A stretch of DNA of 64,000 bases from Bacteroidales bacterium WCE2008 (GCA_900167925.1 FUZM01000004.1:305216-369215), one strand, 5' to 3'. Shown: positions 45,101 through 52,786, counted from the first letter of the stretch. Notes: a model not told the origin generated them from the sequence alone. Program-made: numbers and translations.

Positions 45101-45195
45101 ACCTCGGTGGTAGCAATGCGTTCGGCCAGAACATGCCGTTCTACTCTTATCCTCGTTCAAGGACATTCACATTCGGTGTGAACGTATCTTTCTAG
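42121..45195 (+). CDS. SusC/RagA-family TonB-linked outer membrane transporter
   Basis: A 1024-residue outer-membrane protein: signal peptide (LCVLTVMIASVSLMAQ), carboxypeptidase-like regulatory domain (HTVTGIVTDENSVPFQGVAV), TonB box region (LDETVVIGYGVARRRDVTGS), plug (PLYVVDGVAM, IESIEVLKDASAAAIYGARG) and a 22-strand-type barrel ending in FTFGVNVSF. It imports a glycan or peptide with SusD as the lid. No glycosidase, sulfatase, HTCS or ECF-sigma gene lies beside it, so the substrate cannot be inferred. Codons are strongly biased, suggesting high expression. Confidence 0.96.
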   Translation: MHHFLKNTLCVLTVMIASVSLMAQSRHTVTGIVTDENSVPFQGVAVMVEGTNIGAITNAEGYYQITASEQETIVFSCVGYKEQRIVAGNVTSLNVQMEMDVNLLDETVVIGYGVARRRDVTGSIANVKGDQIVKAQNFSALESLRGKASGVTILNAATQGFAAPRVIIRGTATINASSDPLYVVDGVAMDNFNLLNPNDIESIEVLKDASAAAIYGARGANGVILVTTKRGNTGQEGDFISYQGSLTVGQMARHMKAMNAQQWCDTFMKGLANENKWNGMNWSLDPATWFTDRRYFDASGKPLYDTDWQKEATRTTFSHNHQINIQHSSKNSSTGAFLNYTDLQGLMKNTWTRRVSGKLTFDSNPTKWLTTNINLMVNHTVGRVTPHNAGAQQAVRTIIEMLPWLPVYEPDSGAYTTSASSDLDLGFEGMANPVSILDLQRRQRYNTQIFGNAAFTFHLLPGLDLKTQYGVDHHSVQLRNYSSVNLANLSQPDGWAEYMHDDSFYWQEETYLTYNNVFDDHRINAMAGLSWQEQTFNENYDWTSGFSDDFYEDHNMGVATTPDAPYSYYDRWAMNSYFLRVGYTYKDRYSATVTGRYDGSSKFGANNKWAFFPSAGLAWTVSQEDFMKGISQISRLKLHTSYGITGNSEIGTYESLAKVSAGTLLLDDVRTPYSRLSSMANSDLRWEKTAQFDLGIDLGLFNDRLNVDLSYYQKNTSDLLLSCPVVHSTGFTSVFKNIGSVKNSGFDLLINAYPIDAKDFTWNTTLNVNYNKNVITHLGENDEDIEMNGWVGGSNSILRVGESLSAFYGYERLGVWTEEDCEAGRCALADVGRPHRSADKKVLGQGVPAWTGSWINTFNYKGFDLTADLQFVAGVEVMQRYFHPLYDRFGITNGLTAIYDGAYDGTNPDAIQQAVRLTNSGHAGQDTSVDSAWVCDGSYVRLNMLQLGYTFGKNVTEKLGIRGLRAYISGSNLFLLCSKDYLGYDPEDGEIDDNLGGSNAFGQNMPFYSYPRSRTFTFGVNVSF

Positions 45196-45221
45196 TCGAA
45201 CCGCTCTAAATTGGAAATAAT

Positions 45222-46865
45222 ATGAAAAATATATTGAATAAATCCGTAGCTCTTGTTTCAGGCGCTCTTCTCCTGGCATCATGTTCAGGCTTCCTCGATG
45301 AGAACCCTAAGAGTACCCTGACATTTCAGGATTACTACAAGACAGAGGCGCAGGTCACTGCCAACGTAACTTACCTTTACCGCAGCGGCGCACCTACCAA
45401 GTTCGCATCCGTCAATGCATATGAGCCTTCATTCGCTGCCAACAACAGCATTCTCACGGGATACTTCACCAACTCATACGAAGGACAGGAGCTTACCAAC
45501 AAGTACGCCCGTCTCCTCACCCGTCAGGAACAGACACAAACCGTTTCCGGAACTGTGGACGGCGTATGGGATGACTGCTACCGTGCCATCAACGCTGCCA
45601 ACGGTGCCATCAAGTCCATTCCTTCAATCGTCGAGAACGGCAAGATGTCCGCATCTGCAGGCGCCAACCTCGATGGTCAGGCACGTTTCTTCAGGGCATT
45701 CAACTACATGATGCTCGTAAAAGCATTCGGCGATGTCCCTCTTTCTGTAGATTTCATAGTCGACCTTGCCCAGGACACCCAGCTTCCAAGGACTGACGCT
45801 GCTCAGGTATACGCCCTCATAGAGAGCGACCTCAGGACGGCAGCAGACGAGCTTCCTGACGCCACCTTCGCCGACAACGGCCACAGGGTGACCAAATGGA
45901 TCGCCGAGATGGCCCTGACCGACATTCTCTTCTATCAGGGAAAATATTCAGAGGCAGCTGCCGAGGCCAAGAAGATCATCGGTTCCGGCAAGTTCACCCT
46001 CGCCGCCAACATTGACAATGAGGCTAACAGCGCCTACAACCAGCTCCGCGCCATAGATGACCTTCCTGAGTCTATCTATGCATACGAGTACAACAGCGCT
46101 CTCAGCACAAACGGTTATACTCCATGCCACGCATTCTCAGGATCAGCCACCACGACTTTCAGCACCTGGGTGATCTTCGAGCGCGTATTCGGACCTACCA
46201 ACCGTTACCTCAATGTCTATGGCACCAATGACCTCCGCGTACAGCCGAACCAGTTCTTCCACTGGACATATGCCCGCCCGGACGATCCTTCAAAGACATG
46301 GTCCGCACCGGAATTCTCTACAGGTTACATGGAGGGCTTCACAAACATCGACTTCGCCGGCATGGGCTATCAGTATCCTGGATGCTGGTACTTCTACGAC
46401 GAGGACGGCCTTCTCAACACCGGCCGTGGTACTAAGGACTGGAACATCTATCGTTATGCAGAGACTCTGCTTGACGCTGCCGAGGCTATTGCCCAGAGCG
46501 CCGGAGTCGATGCCGAGGCTGCAGGATATCTTGCACAGGTTCAGTCCAGGGCTCTCGGCGAGACCGTAGAGTCCCTGACAGCTGCCAACCAGGCCCTCTC
46601 AAAGGAGGAGTTCATCAAGGCATGCTGGACAGAGCGTCTCCGCGAATTCCCGTTCGAGTCCAAGATCTGGGATGACTGCGTACGTACCGGCAAATTCCCT
46701 GAGATTTCCACTACCAACCGCGGTGAAGTTGAATATGTCGACCTCGTAGGAGCCACCAACGGTTCAGGTGCCGTAATCAAGACATCCGACCGCTACTGGC
46801 CAATCTCCCTCAACGAGAAACAGCGTAATCCTAACCTCACCCAGAACGAAGGTTACAAGGAGTAA
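45222..46865 (+). CDS. SusD/RagB-family nutrient-binding lipoprotein
   Basis: A 547-residue surface lipoprotein: signal SVALVSGALLLASCSGFLD with the lipid Cys in LASC, the SusD N-terminal DENPKSTLTFQDYYKTEAQV, and TPR-like helices (ARFFRAFNYMMLVKAFGDVPL). The C-terminal RagB part includes NIYRYAETLLDAAEAIAQ and CWTERLREFPFESKIWDD. It pairs with the SusC barrel encoded 26 bp upstream and binds its substrate outside the cell. It is followed by a strong terminator. Confidence 0.96.
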   Translation: MKNILNKSVALVSGALLLASCSGFLDENPKSTLTFQDYYKTEAQVTANVTYLYRSGAPTKFASVNAYEPSFAANNSILTGYFTNSYEGQELTNKYARLLTRQEQTQTVSGTVDGVWDDCYRAINAANGAIKSIPSIVENGKMSASAGANLDGQARFFRAFNYMMLVKAFGDVPLSVDFIVDLAQDTQLPRTDAAQVYALIESDLRTAADELPDATFADNGHRVTKWIAEMALTDILFYQGKYSEAAAEAKKIIGSGKFTLAANIDNEANSAYNQLRAIDDLPESIYAYEYNSALSTNGYTPCHAFSGSATTTFSTWVIFERVFGPTNRYLNVYGTNDLRVQPNQFFHWTYARPDDPSKTWSAPEFSTGYMEGFTNIDFAGMGYQYPGCWYFYDEDGLLNTGRGTKDWNIYRYAETLLDAAEAIAQSAGVDAEAAGYLAQVQSRALGETVESLTAANQALSKEEFIKACWTERLREFPFESKIWDDCVRTGKFPEISTTNRGEVEYVDLVGATNGSGAVIKTSDRYWPISLNEKQRNPNLTQNEGYKE

Positions 46866-46886
46866 CTCTCCCCTCATATAATGATT

Positions 46887-46919
46887 CAGGGACGCCTTAC
46901 CGGGCGTCCCTGTTTTTTT
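46887..46919 (+). terminator. Intrinsic terminator of the SusC/SusD operon
   Basis: CAGGGACGCC and GGGCGTCCCTG form a strong stem around TTACC, followed by a run of T. Confidence 0.9.
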
Positions 46920-46935
46920 CGTATGTAGCACACAA

Positions 46936-47352
46936 TTATTCTTTATCCGGAAGGGTAAAAACCACTGGCATCGTATATGTCACATCTACTGGAACACCCT
47001 TGGTTTTTTCACCTGGCTCCCATTTCTGAGGGGCCGATTTCACCACGCGCACCGCTTCTTTATCAAGGAGAGGATGAACTCCTTTTCGCAATTTGACATC
47101 TGTCAGTTTTCCTTCAGCGGTTATCTTGAACGATATTATGACTTTACCTTCTATACCAGCCTTTTTCGCTTTCCGGGGATAGCGCTGATGCTCCCTGATC
47201 CATTTGGAGAATGCCTTGGTGCCCTGTCCGTCGAATCTTGGCTTCTTAGCATCCTCGAGACAGACCATGACAATCTCATCCGGTTCCTGCGCATTGATTA
47301 AGCCGCAGGGAAGCAATATCAAAAACAGAAGCAGGATAATACGAGTTTTCAT
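46936..47352 (-). CDS. Stand-alone periplasmic TonB C-terminal domain protein
   Basis: A 138-residue protein: a signal peptide (IILLLFLILLPCGLINA) followed by a single TonB-C domain (YPRKAKKAGIEGKVIISFKI, LLDKEAVRVVKSAPQKWEPG). It lacks the proline-rich linker of a classical TonB. It closely parallels the TonB-C domain on the BlaR1-like protein at 37421-38710. A cleavable signal would leave it free in the periplasm. ATG 47352 is chosen since the long upstream extension overlaps the previous gene. Probably cotranscribed with that lipoprotein gene (1-bp gap). Confidence 0.82.
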   Translation of the reverse strand: MKTRIILLLFLILLPCGLINAQEPDEIVMVCLEDAKKPRFDGQGTKAFSKWIREHQRYPRKAKKAGIEGKVIISFKITAEGKLTDVKLRKGVHPLLDKEAVRVVKSAPQKWEPGEKTKGVPVDVTYTMPVVFTLPDKE

Positions 47353-47353
47353 C

Positions 47354-47743
47354 TTATTGTTGTTTAATAGGGATAATAGTATCTGGAGTATATATGCCGG
47401 TCTTAAGCCCCAGTGAGTCTGTTTTGCCGGCTTCGACTTCTGAGTAATACACGAAGTTTCCGTCCAGGGAGAATATGAGAACCGTCGTGCCATCGAAAAG
47501 ATCCTGATTTTGGATGATCTTCTCTACACGACGCGGAATTCCCCGAATCTCGCTGAGGTCAATTATTCCATATGGCATTATGACTGCGACTTTATCCCAT
47601 TTGAAGGAGGTCATGTCACCAAGAGTAGTTTCCTGTCCGGAATGGACAGTCTGGGTCATCGGAGCGTCGAGGTTGACGCTGTAATCCTTGCAAGCGACTA
47701 CGGATAATGCAAGGATAGACATAAGTATCCACGTGGTTTTCAT
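47354..47743 (-). CDS. Small predicted lipoprotein
   Basis: A 129-residue protein with a lipoprotein signal (WILMSILALSVVACKDYS, C18 from ATG 47743). The rest has no recognised domain; SGQETTLGDMTSFKWDKVAVI and FSLDGNFVYYSEVEAG suggest a small beta-rich fold. Function unknown. ATG 47743 was chosen over 47779 because it gives a standard signal peptide. The TonB-C gene follows at once. Confidence 0.6.
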   Translation of the reverse strand: MKTTWILMSILALSVVACKDYSVNLDAPMTQTVHSGQETTLGDMTSFKWDKVAVIMPYGIIDLSEIRGIPRRVEKIIQNQDLFDGTTVLIFSLDGNFVYYSEVEAGKTDSLGLKTGIYTPDTIIPIKQQ

Positions 47744-47891
47744 ATCTAGAATTGTTTGACTGTACACGCTTTTCTGCACAATAAATATACCAATTATAAT
47801 TTCTTCAATATTAAACGTTTATTCCTTGCAGGAGAGAAGACGATTCTTTATTTTTGTCTCAAGTCCGGTCATTTCCGGACGAGAAAAAGCC

Positions 47892-48758
47892 ATGAAGCAG
47901 GAGAAAGAATTCTGGCTCGTTACAACCGGGCACCTCGAGGACCGTCTCTGGTTCCGTGAAGAGGATGATTTCAAAGTTGGAATGAATTACGTTGCCGTGC
48001 AGGCCGCGTTGACTGATGTTTCCATACTCGCATTTATTCTCATGTCCAACCACGTGCACTTTGTGCTCAGCTGTTCTGAGAATGAAGCTAAAGAATTCGT
48101 TTGCATTTTCAAGAAACAGTATGGTCAATACTATAGCAAAAAGTATTCTTCCAAGAAACTTCTGCGGTTGAATTCAGTAGACTTCAGACAATTGTCTCCG
48201 AAGGATGAGTCCCTGGAGAGAGGGATTGCATACGTTCAGATGAACAGCGTCGCTGCCAACATTTGCTCCAATTCGGTCAACTACCCTTGGGGGACGGGTA
48301 ATTGCTTTTTCAATCCTTCTCCGACAAATGGCCTCATGGTCAAGAATTATTCTTTGCGAGCATTGAGAATGCTTACTCATAGCCATAAAAAACTGCCGCC
48401 GGACGCAGTTATATATAATGGTTATGTTCTCCCGACCTCCTATATCAGAGTCAAGCTGGTGGAATCCATATTCAGGACGCCCCGCAGGATGAACTATTTC
48501 CTTAATACCTCATCCAAGGCCAGACGCAAGACTGCGTCTGAGGGGCTTCCCGCCTTTCGTGACCATATCATTCTTGCGACTCTGCCGGATCTATGCATGT
48601 CACTATTCCAGAAACATAAGCAATCGGAACTCTCACAAGAAGAATTGGCGGAACTCGCCAAGCAACTTCGCTTCCGATTCTCATCCGATCCTCATCAAGT
48701 CGCCAGGATAATCGGCACCTCCTATGACGATATCTCAAAGCTGCTCGACAGCTTCTAA
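47892..48758 (+). mobile_element. REP-associated tyrosine transposase (RAYT, Y1/HUH family)
   Basis: A 288-residue IS200-like protein. The HUH motif is H54-V-H56 in LMSNHVHFVL, and the catalytic Tyr is Y114 in AYVQMNSVAAN, at the usual distance. The first in-frame ATG (47826) precedes family similarity; 47892 (MKQEKEFWLVT) is preferred. RAYTs are single-copy domesticated transposases that process nearby REP palindromes. Three palindromes with a 52-bp period begin 41 bp after its stop, which is the expected pairing. The C-terminal part (residues about 190-288) is a helical extension. Confidence 0.85.
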
Positions 48759-48799
48759 TTGTGCTCTGGAATGGCCGCCCTCCCGGAGATATGGAGCTG

Positions 48800-48942
48800 G
48801 TGAGCCAGGTGGTTCTTTTTCCGCATCACCTGGCACGGTTTACCCCCAAAAGTGAGCCAGGTGGTATAATTTCAGCACCACCTGGCACGGTTTACCCCCA
48901 AAAGTGAGCCAGGTGGTTCATTTTCCGCATCACTTGGCGCAG
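48800..48942. repeat. Three REP-like palindromes in a 52-bp tandem period
   Basis: Units start at 48800, 48852 and 48904. Each has GTGA, then the arm GCCAGGTGGT, an 11-base loop, and a matching arm (ATCACCTGGC, ACCACCTGGC or ATCACTTGGC). The first two continue with a conserved tail ending in CCCCCAAAA; the third is truncated after its palindrome. Only the second palindrome is perfect; the others have wobble pairs or one more change. They are probably REP elements served by the adjacent RAYT. Confidence 0.85.
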
Positions 48943-49245
48943 CAGGACCGGAGAAGGATGCAGATTTCAGAGGATACGTGGAGGGACGGAGAAGGACGCG
49001 GCGGAGGGCAGACGGAGACTGCGGAGGATTTGAGGAAAAGCGGAAAGGGAGGGAGCGGCCGGCGGCGCCGTGAAGAACGGCGTGTGTCTGAGGGACGTTA
49101 CGACGACTTCGAGCGCAGCGATGATGGCGGCGTAAAAGGACCGAGTTAGCCGTTTAGGCGGCGACAGCGACAGAGCAGCTTTTCCGAAGTCTGACGGAGC
49201 AGGCCCGTCCGTCCTCCGCCACAGAGGCCGAAAGTCGGACGGGGG
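48943..49245. other. Gene-free GA-rich stretch
   Basis: The plus strand is strongly purine-rich and GC-rich. Short open frames exist but have abnormal composition (Arg, Gly and Glu repeats) and no family features. It is probably decayed or non-coding sequence between the REP array and the tRNA fragments. Confidence 0.45.
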
Positions 49246-49378
49246 CACGGAGGTCGAGGGTTCGAGGGTGCGGTGCGGAAGGGACTCGAACCCGCGGCTG
49301 CGCCGCAGAGGGCTTTTACGTTACCCCCTGCTGCTTTCAGCAGCTGCCCCCTCGGGGGGCTCGGAGGTCTCGGGTTCG
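49246..49378. repeat. Duplicated tRNA-Asp 3'-half fragments
   Basis: A 24-bp segment identical to the tRNA-Asp 3' end (T-arm and acceptor strand) lies at 49270-49293 in the tRNA's orientation; the original is at 49436-49459. Just before it, 49246-49266 carries the variable and T-arm sequence in the opposite orientation, and 49362-49378 holds a degenerate third piece. A GC-rich hairpin (49346-49360) lies between. tRNA 3' ends are common integration sites, so these may be old attachment remnants. Confidence 0.6.
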
Positions 49379-49399
49379 GCCAACGACCTACCATAAATC

Positions 49400-49433
49400 A
49401 AATAAGTCAGTCCCAAAAGGAACTGACTTATTT
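49400..49433 (-). terminator. Hairpin after tRNA-Asp
   Basis: AAATAAGTCAGT (49400-49411) and ACTGACTTATTT (49422-49433) are perfect 12-bp inverted arms. The hairpin lies 3 bp past the 3' end of tRNA-Asp and probably ends its transcript, although the T-run is short. Confidence 0.65.
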
Positions 49434-49436
49434 GAG

Positions 49437-49510
49437 CGGTGCGGAAGGGACTCGAACCCTCGACCTCCGGCGTGACAGGCCGGCATTCTAACCAGCTGAA
49501 CTACCGCACC
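49437..49510 (-). tRNA. tRNA-Asp (anticodon GTC)
   Basis: The acceptor arms GGTGCGG and CCGCACC pair, the T-arm has GGGTTCGAGTCCC, and the anticodon loop CTGTCAC gives anticodon GTC for aspartate. CCA is not encoded. A strong promoter lies upstream at 49557-49587. Confidence 0.95.
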
Positions 49511-49556
49511 ATTAAAGTTTGAATTTAGGCTAAGGCGTTTTTCTCAAACGCGGATG

Positions 49557-49587
49557 CAAAGATAGGCATATTTTTTCAACCTGCAAA
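49557..49587 (-). promoter_or_regulatory. tRNA-Asp promoter
   Basis: Minus-strand TTTG (49584-49587), 19 bp, then TATCTTTG (49557-49564). It matches the Bacteroidota consensus fully and resembles the tRNA-Val promoter. Confidence 0.75.
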
Positions 49588-49665
49588 TATTTCCGGGAAT
49601 ATTTTTAAAATTTTTAAGTAGGATAAAAAACGCCTCCCAAAGCGACAACAAGAAGGAAAATTTGC

Positions 49666-49673
49666 TAAATTTG
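49666..49673 (+). promoter_or_regulatory. -7 box of cstA
   Basis: TAAATTTG matches TAnnTTTG and ends 24 bp before the ATG at 49698. Confidence 0.5.
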
Positions 49674-49697
49674 TAATCCCCAACAATATAGAACGAA

Positions 49698-51158
49698 ATG
49701 TTAACATTCATCATCAGCATTCTGGCCCTGATCGCCGGATATCTTCTTTACGGAAAGTTTGTAGAACGCGTATTCAACCCGGAGCCAGACAGACCCACCC
49801 CGGCAGTCAGCCGTCCCGACGGAGTAGACTACATCCCCCTCCCTACGTGGAAAGTATTCATGATCCAGTTCCTCAACATCGCCGGCACAGGCCCGATCTT
49901 CGGAGCGATCATGGGAGCCAAGTTCGGACCGGCCTCCTACCTCTGGATAGTCCTCGGATGCATCTTCGCCGGAGCAGTCCATGATTACCTCAGCGGAATG
50001 CTTTCGGTACGCCACGACGGAGCCAGCCTGCCCGACCTGATAGGGAAATATCTCGGCCAGGGAACAAAGAAAGTAATGCTGGTATTCACCGTAATCCTGC
50101 TGATTCTTGTAGGTGCTGTCTTCGTGTACAGCCCGTCACTGATTCTGGGCGACATCGCCGGAGACGGCAGCCGCAACGCAATAATGATATGGGCTGCGAT
50201 CATATTCGCATACTATCTCATCGCGACCATTCTCCCTATCGACAAGATCATAGGAAAGATATACCCGCTCTTCGCGATATCACTCATATTCATGGCCATC
50301 GCCCTCATGGTCGGACTGTTCATCAAATGGCCGGCAATCCCTGAGATCTGGGACGGACTCGCAAACAGAGGCCCGGAACTGGGAGTCAAGGGACAGCCGA
50401 TATTCCCATGCCTGTTCATCACCATCGCCTGCGGAGCAATCAGCGGCTTCCATGCCACTCAGAGCCCGCTCATGGCCAGATGCATGAAAAATGAAAAACT
50501 CGGCAGACCTATCTTCTACGGATCCATGATCACCGAAGGCCTCGTCGCCCTGATCTGGGCAACGATATCCTCATACTTCTTCTTCGCCGGCGGCGCCGAA
50601 GAGGTTGGATCATCCCTCAGCGCAGCAGCCCCGACCGTCGTAACGGCAGTTTCGAAAGGATGGCTTGGAGTCCTGGGAGGAATCCTGGCAATACTTGGAG
50701 TGGTGGCCGCCCCGATAACGACCGGCGACACCGCACTCCGCAGCTGCCGGCTCATCGTCGCAGACGCCGTCCACTACGACCAGAAACCCGTGCGCAGCCG
50801 ACTGGCTTTATGCGTCCCTATCTTCTTGGCGACAGCTCTGATACTCTGGTTCAACATCGCCAACGAAGACGGATTCAACGTAATCTGGAGGTATTTCGGA
50901 TGGGCCAACCAGACACTGTCGATATTCACGCTCTGGGCCCTGACGGTTTATCTGTCAAGAAACAAGAAAGGGTTCGCGTACATGATTACGCTGATTCCGG
51001 CATTGCTCATGACTTCGGTCTGCACGACCTATATATGTACGGCAAAAATCGGCCTCAACCTGCCTATGGAGTGGAACACTGCTATCGGCATAGCAACGGC
51101 AGCCGTTTCCGCTGTGCTCTTCATCCTCTGGACCAGAAAAGACCGTTCAAATAAATAA
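49698..51158 (+). CDS. cstA: CstA-family peptide/pyruvate transporter
   Basis: The 486-residue polytopic protein matches carbon starvation protein A: LIAGYLLYGKFVERVF, NIAGTGPIFGAIMGAKFGP, AGAVHDYLSGMLSVRHDGAS and CGAISGFHATQSPLMARC are family hallmarks. It is shorter than E. coli CstA (about 700 residues), as is usual for the short branch in anaerobes. CstA proteins import peptides or pyruvate; the substrate here is undetermined. It stands alone with its own -7 box. Confidence 0.93.
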   Translation: MLTFIISILALIAGYLLYGKFVERVFNPEPDRPTPAVSRPDGVDYIPLPTWKVFMIQFLNIAGTGPIFGAIMGAKFGPASYLWIVLGCIFAGAVHDYLSGMLSVRHDGASLPDLIGKYLGQGTKKVMLVFTVILLILVGAVFVYSPSLILGDIAGDGSRNAIMIWAAIIFAYYLIATILPIDKIIGKIYPLFAISLIFMAIALMVGLFIKWPAIPEIWDGLANRGPELGVKGQPIFPCLFITIACGAISGFHATQSPLMARCMKNEKLGRPIFYGSMITEGLVALIWATISSYFFFAGGAEEVGSSLSAAAPTVVTAVSKGWLGVLGGILAILGVVAAPITTGDTALRSCRLIVADAVHYDQKPVRSRLALCVPIFLATALILWFNIANEDGFNVIWRYFGWANQTLSIFTLWALTVYLSRNKKGFAYMITLIPALLMTSVCTTYICTAKIGLNLPMEWNTAIGIATAAVSAVLFILWTRKDRSNK

Positions 51159-52659
51159 AAACCACACCCTGTCTTATCGGTTATCGCCAGTCAGCGCCGA
51201 TACTGATTATATACTGCGAATTGAACGCCACTTCCTGTCCCTCGTAATAAGAGCGGACAAATACCCTATAAGCACCTGTCTGTCCACACGTAAGATAACA
51301 GCCTGAACCAAAAGTTTCCAGACTGTATTTACCAGGAGTAGACTGCATATCCTCAACTTCGACGGTATGATCCGTGAGGAAATGGTCAGGCCAGTCATGC
51401 TCATAATAGTAGTATTGACTAGTATTGACAATGATAGGGCTCGGTCCGTCAAGATGGTAATTGTTGACATACATTGAACTGCTCCTTACCTTGAAATACT
51501 GGATTCCGGACGTCGAATAAGGACAATAGTTCTTGTCATGGATCATTACAGGAGCCTGACCCCACTTGGAGATGAATTTCCCGTCAGGGCGCACGATTGC
51601 AGAATGGTCACCTGTAGAGTAATAAGCCCTCTTGGCACCTGTAGCGCTGCTGCAACTCTCGAAAAGAGCGTTTGTCCAGAACTTTGAAAGCTGCAGGGAA
51701 CCGTTCTCATAAGCATCGATCCAGAATGGATTGTAGGAAGAATCCCAGAACCACGCATAGCTGTGACAATTATATTTCTTGGTAGCAGAACTTACGAATG
51801 TAGCGGAAGGATATGACCTCTTGTATGTGTTGTCAATACTTTTTCTCTCCGAAGAACTGAAATCCGAGTTGGCGGAATAAACGACTATATCCTTTCCGAA
51901 AGGAGTCTTGGATGTCTTCCGGGTATAAGCGGCAGCACGCATAGGCTGTTTTTCTGCGACAGCCTTGACGACCTTATCAGAAGCCACTGCGATAAGCGGA
52001 GAAATCGACCTGAGACTATAGACCTCTTCATTTGCAAGTCTTGCCTCGATCTTTTTGTCTGCTATGGACTGGAGAGTGACGGATGCCTCCTTCGACTCGA
52101 GCGCCGGGATAAACTCAGGATTGACGAAATAATCGAGGAAAATCTCGTCGGAATAAGTGACATTGCAGTAGTCCTTAGTACGCATGCTTTCCATATCGGA
52201 AACCGTAGTGGAAGCAAACGCATCGAGGATTGCATCTGCAGATCCTGCGCGGCGTACCAGTTCCTTATGCACGTTGCTGTTCTCAATCACCTTCCTTACA
52301 GCATCCTCAGGGTTGTTGTAAGCGAATATCAGATAATTCAAAGGATAATTGATGACCGACTTCATCAGAGCCTCGTCCGTCATGCTCCTGGCTTCCGATT
52401 CAGGAATATTGCAAGCCTCGAACCTGTCTTCGATACTGGCGATAGATGTCCAGGAATCGAAATCAGTATCAGCAAGATACGTTACCGGTTCAGTGATGGT
52501 TGCTTCTACCACCTGCTCATTGATCGAGTTCCCTGCGTCTGAGACTTCAGAGACATTTTCCTTCTGGCAACCCATGACTGCGGCGCCGAGGACAAACACA
52601 TAGAAAATCTTTTTCATAATTAATTATTATGGTTAATAAGTTAAAAAGGGTGTGGTTTT
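51158..52659. repeat. 13-bp inverted repeats flanking a lipoprotein gene
   Basis: AAAACCACACCCT (51158-51170) and its reverse complement AGGGTGTGGTTTT (52647-52659) bracket the gene at 51181-52617, 10 bp beyond its stop and 29 bp before its start. The -7 box at 52685-52692 lies outside the right arm. Either DNA inversion or pairing of the 5' and 3' ends of the mRNA could use them; chance is not excluded. Confidence 0.45.
51181..52617 (-). CDS. Lipoprotein with papain/NlpC-like Cys-His motifs
   Basis: A 478-residue predicted lipoprotein (IFYVFVLGAAVMGCQKEN, C17). Residues about 20-240 are helical and not recognised. The C-terminal half has KYNCHSYAWFWDSSYNPFW with C284, then GDHSAIVRPDGKFISKWGQ with H338. 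A Cys followed about 54 residues later by a His in a beta strand resembles NlpC/P60-like amidases, but the family is not identified. The C-terminal 90 residues look like a beta-sandwich (YSLETFGSGCYLTCGQTGAY). A role in cutting wall or host peptides is inference. Confidence 0.6.
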   Translation of the reverse strand: MKKIFYVFVLGAAVMGCQKENVSEVSDAGNSINEQVVEATITEPVTYLADTDFDSWTSIASIEDRFEACNIPESEARSMTDEALMKSVINYPLNYLIFAYNNPEDAVRKVIENSNVHKELVRRAGSADAILDAFASTTVSDMESMRTKDYCNVTYSDEIFLDYFVNPEFIPALESKEASVTLQSIADKKIEARLANEEVYSLRSISPLIAVASDKVVKAVAEKQPMRAAAYTRKTSKTPFGKDIVVYSANSDFSSSERKSIDNTYKRSYPSATFVSSATKKYNCHSYAWFWDSSYNPFWIDAYENGSLQLSKFWTNALFESCSSATGAKRAYYSTGDHSAIVRPDGKFISKWGQAPVMIHDKNYCPYSTSGIQYFKVRSSSMYVNNYHLDGPSPIIVNTSQYYYYEHDWPDHFLTDHTVEVEDMQSTPGKYSLETFGSGCYLTCGQTGAYRVFVRSYYEGQEVAFNSQYIISIGADWR

Positions 52660-52684
52660 CCTGTATATTTTGTCTCTGCTTCTG

Positions 52685-52692
52685 CAAATATA
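52685..52692 (-). promoter_or_regulatory. -7 box of the Cys-His lipoprotein gene
   Basis: The minus strand reads TATATTTG (TAnnTTTG match), 68 bp before the ATG, giving a leader of about 60 bases that contains one arm of the 13-bp inverted repeat. Confidence 0.5.
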
Positions 52693-52786
52693 GAAAAGAA
52701 AACAGCCGCGATATATAAAAATCAAATCACAATCTATTAAAAACCAATCAAATAAACGGAGCGCAACACAAATTCGAAAAAATTGC

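Noticed and set aside
42121..46865. Full polysaccharide utilisation locus.
   Set aside because: Only the SusC/SusD pair is present; no glycosidase, lyase, sulfatase or dedicated regulator adjoins it.
48800..48942. Possible CRISPR array (regular repeats).
   Set aside because: There are only three units, no variable spacers between repeats, and no cas genes; a RAYT gene next door explains the palindromes.
48904..49149. Open frame of 81 codons in the GA-rich stretch.
   Set aside because: It starts inside the third REP palindrome and encodes Arg/Gly/Glu-rich sequence of a kind expected from purine-rich non-coding DNA.
49273..49491. Open frame of 72 codons.
   Set aside because: It runs through the tRNA fragments and into the tRNA-Asp gene on the opposite strand.
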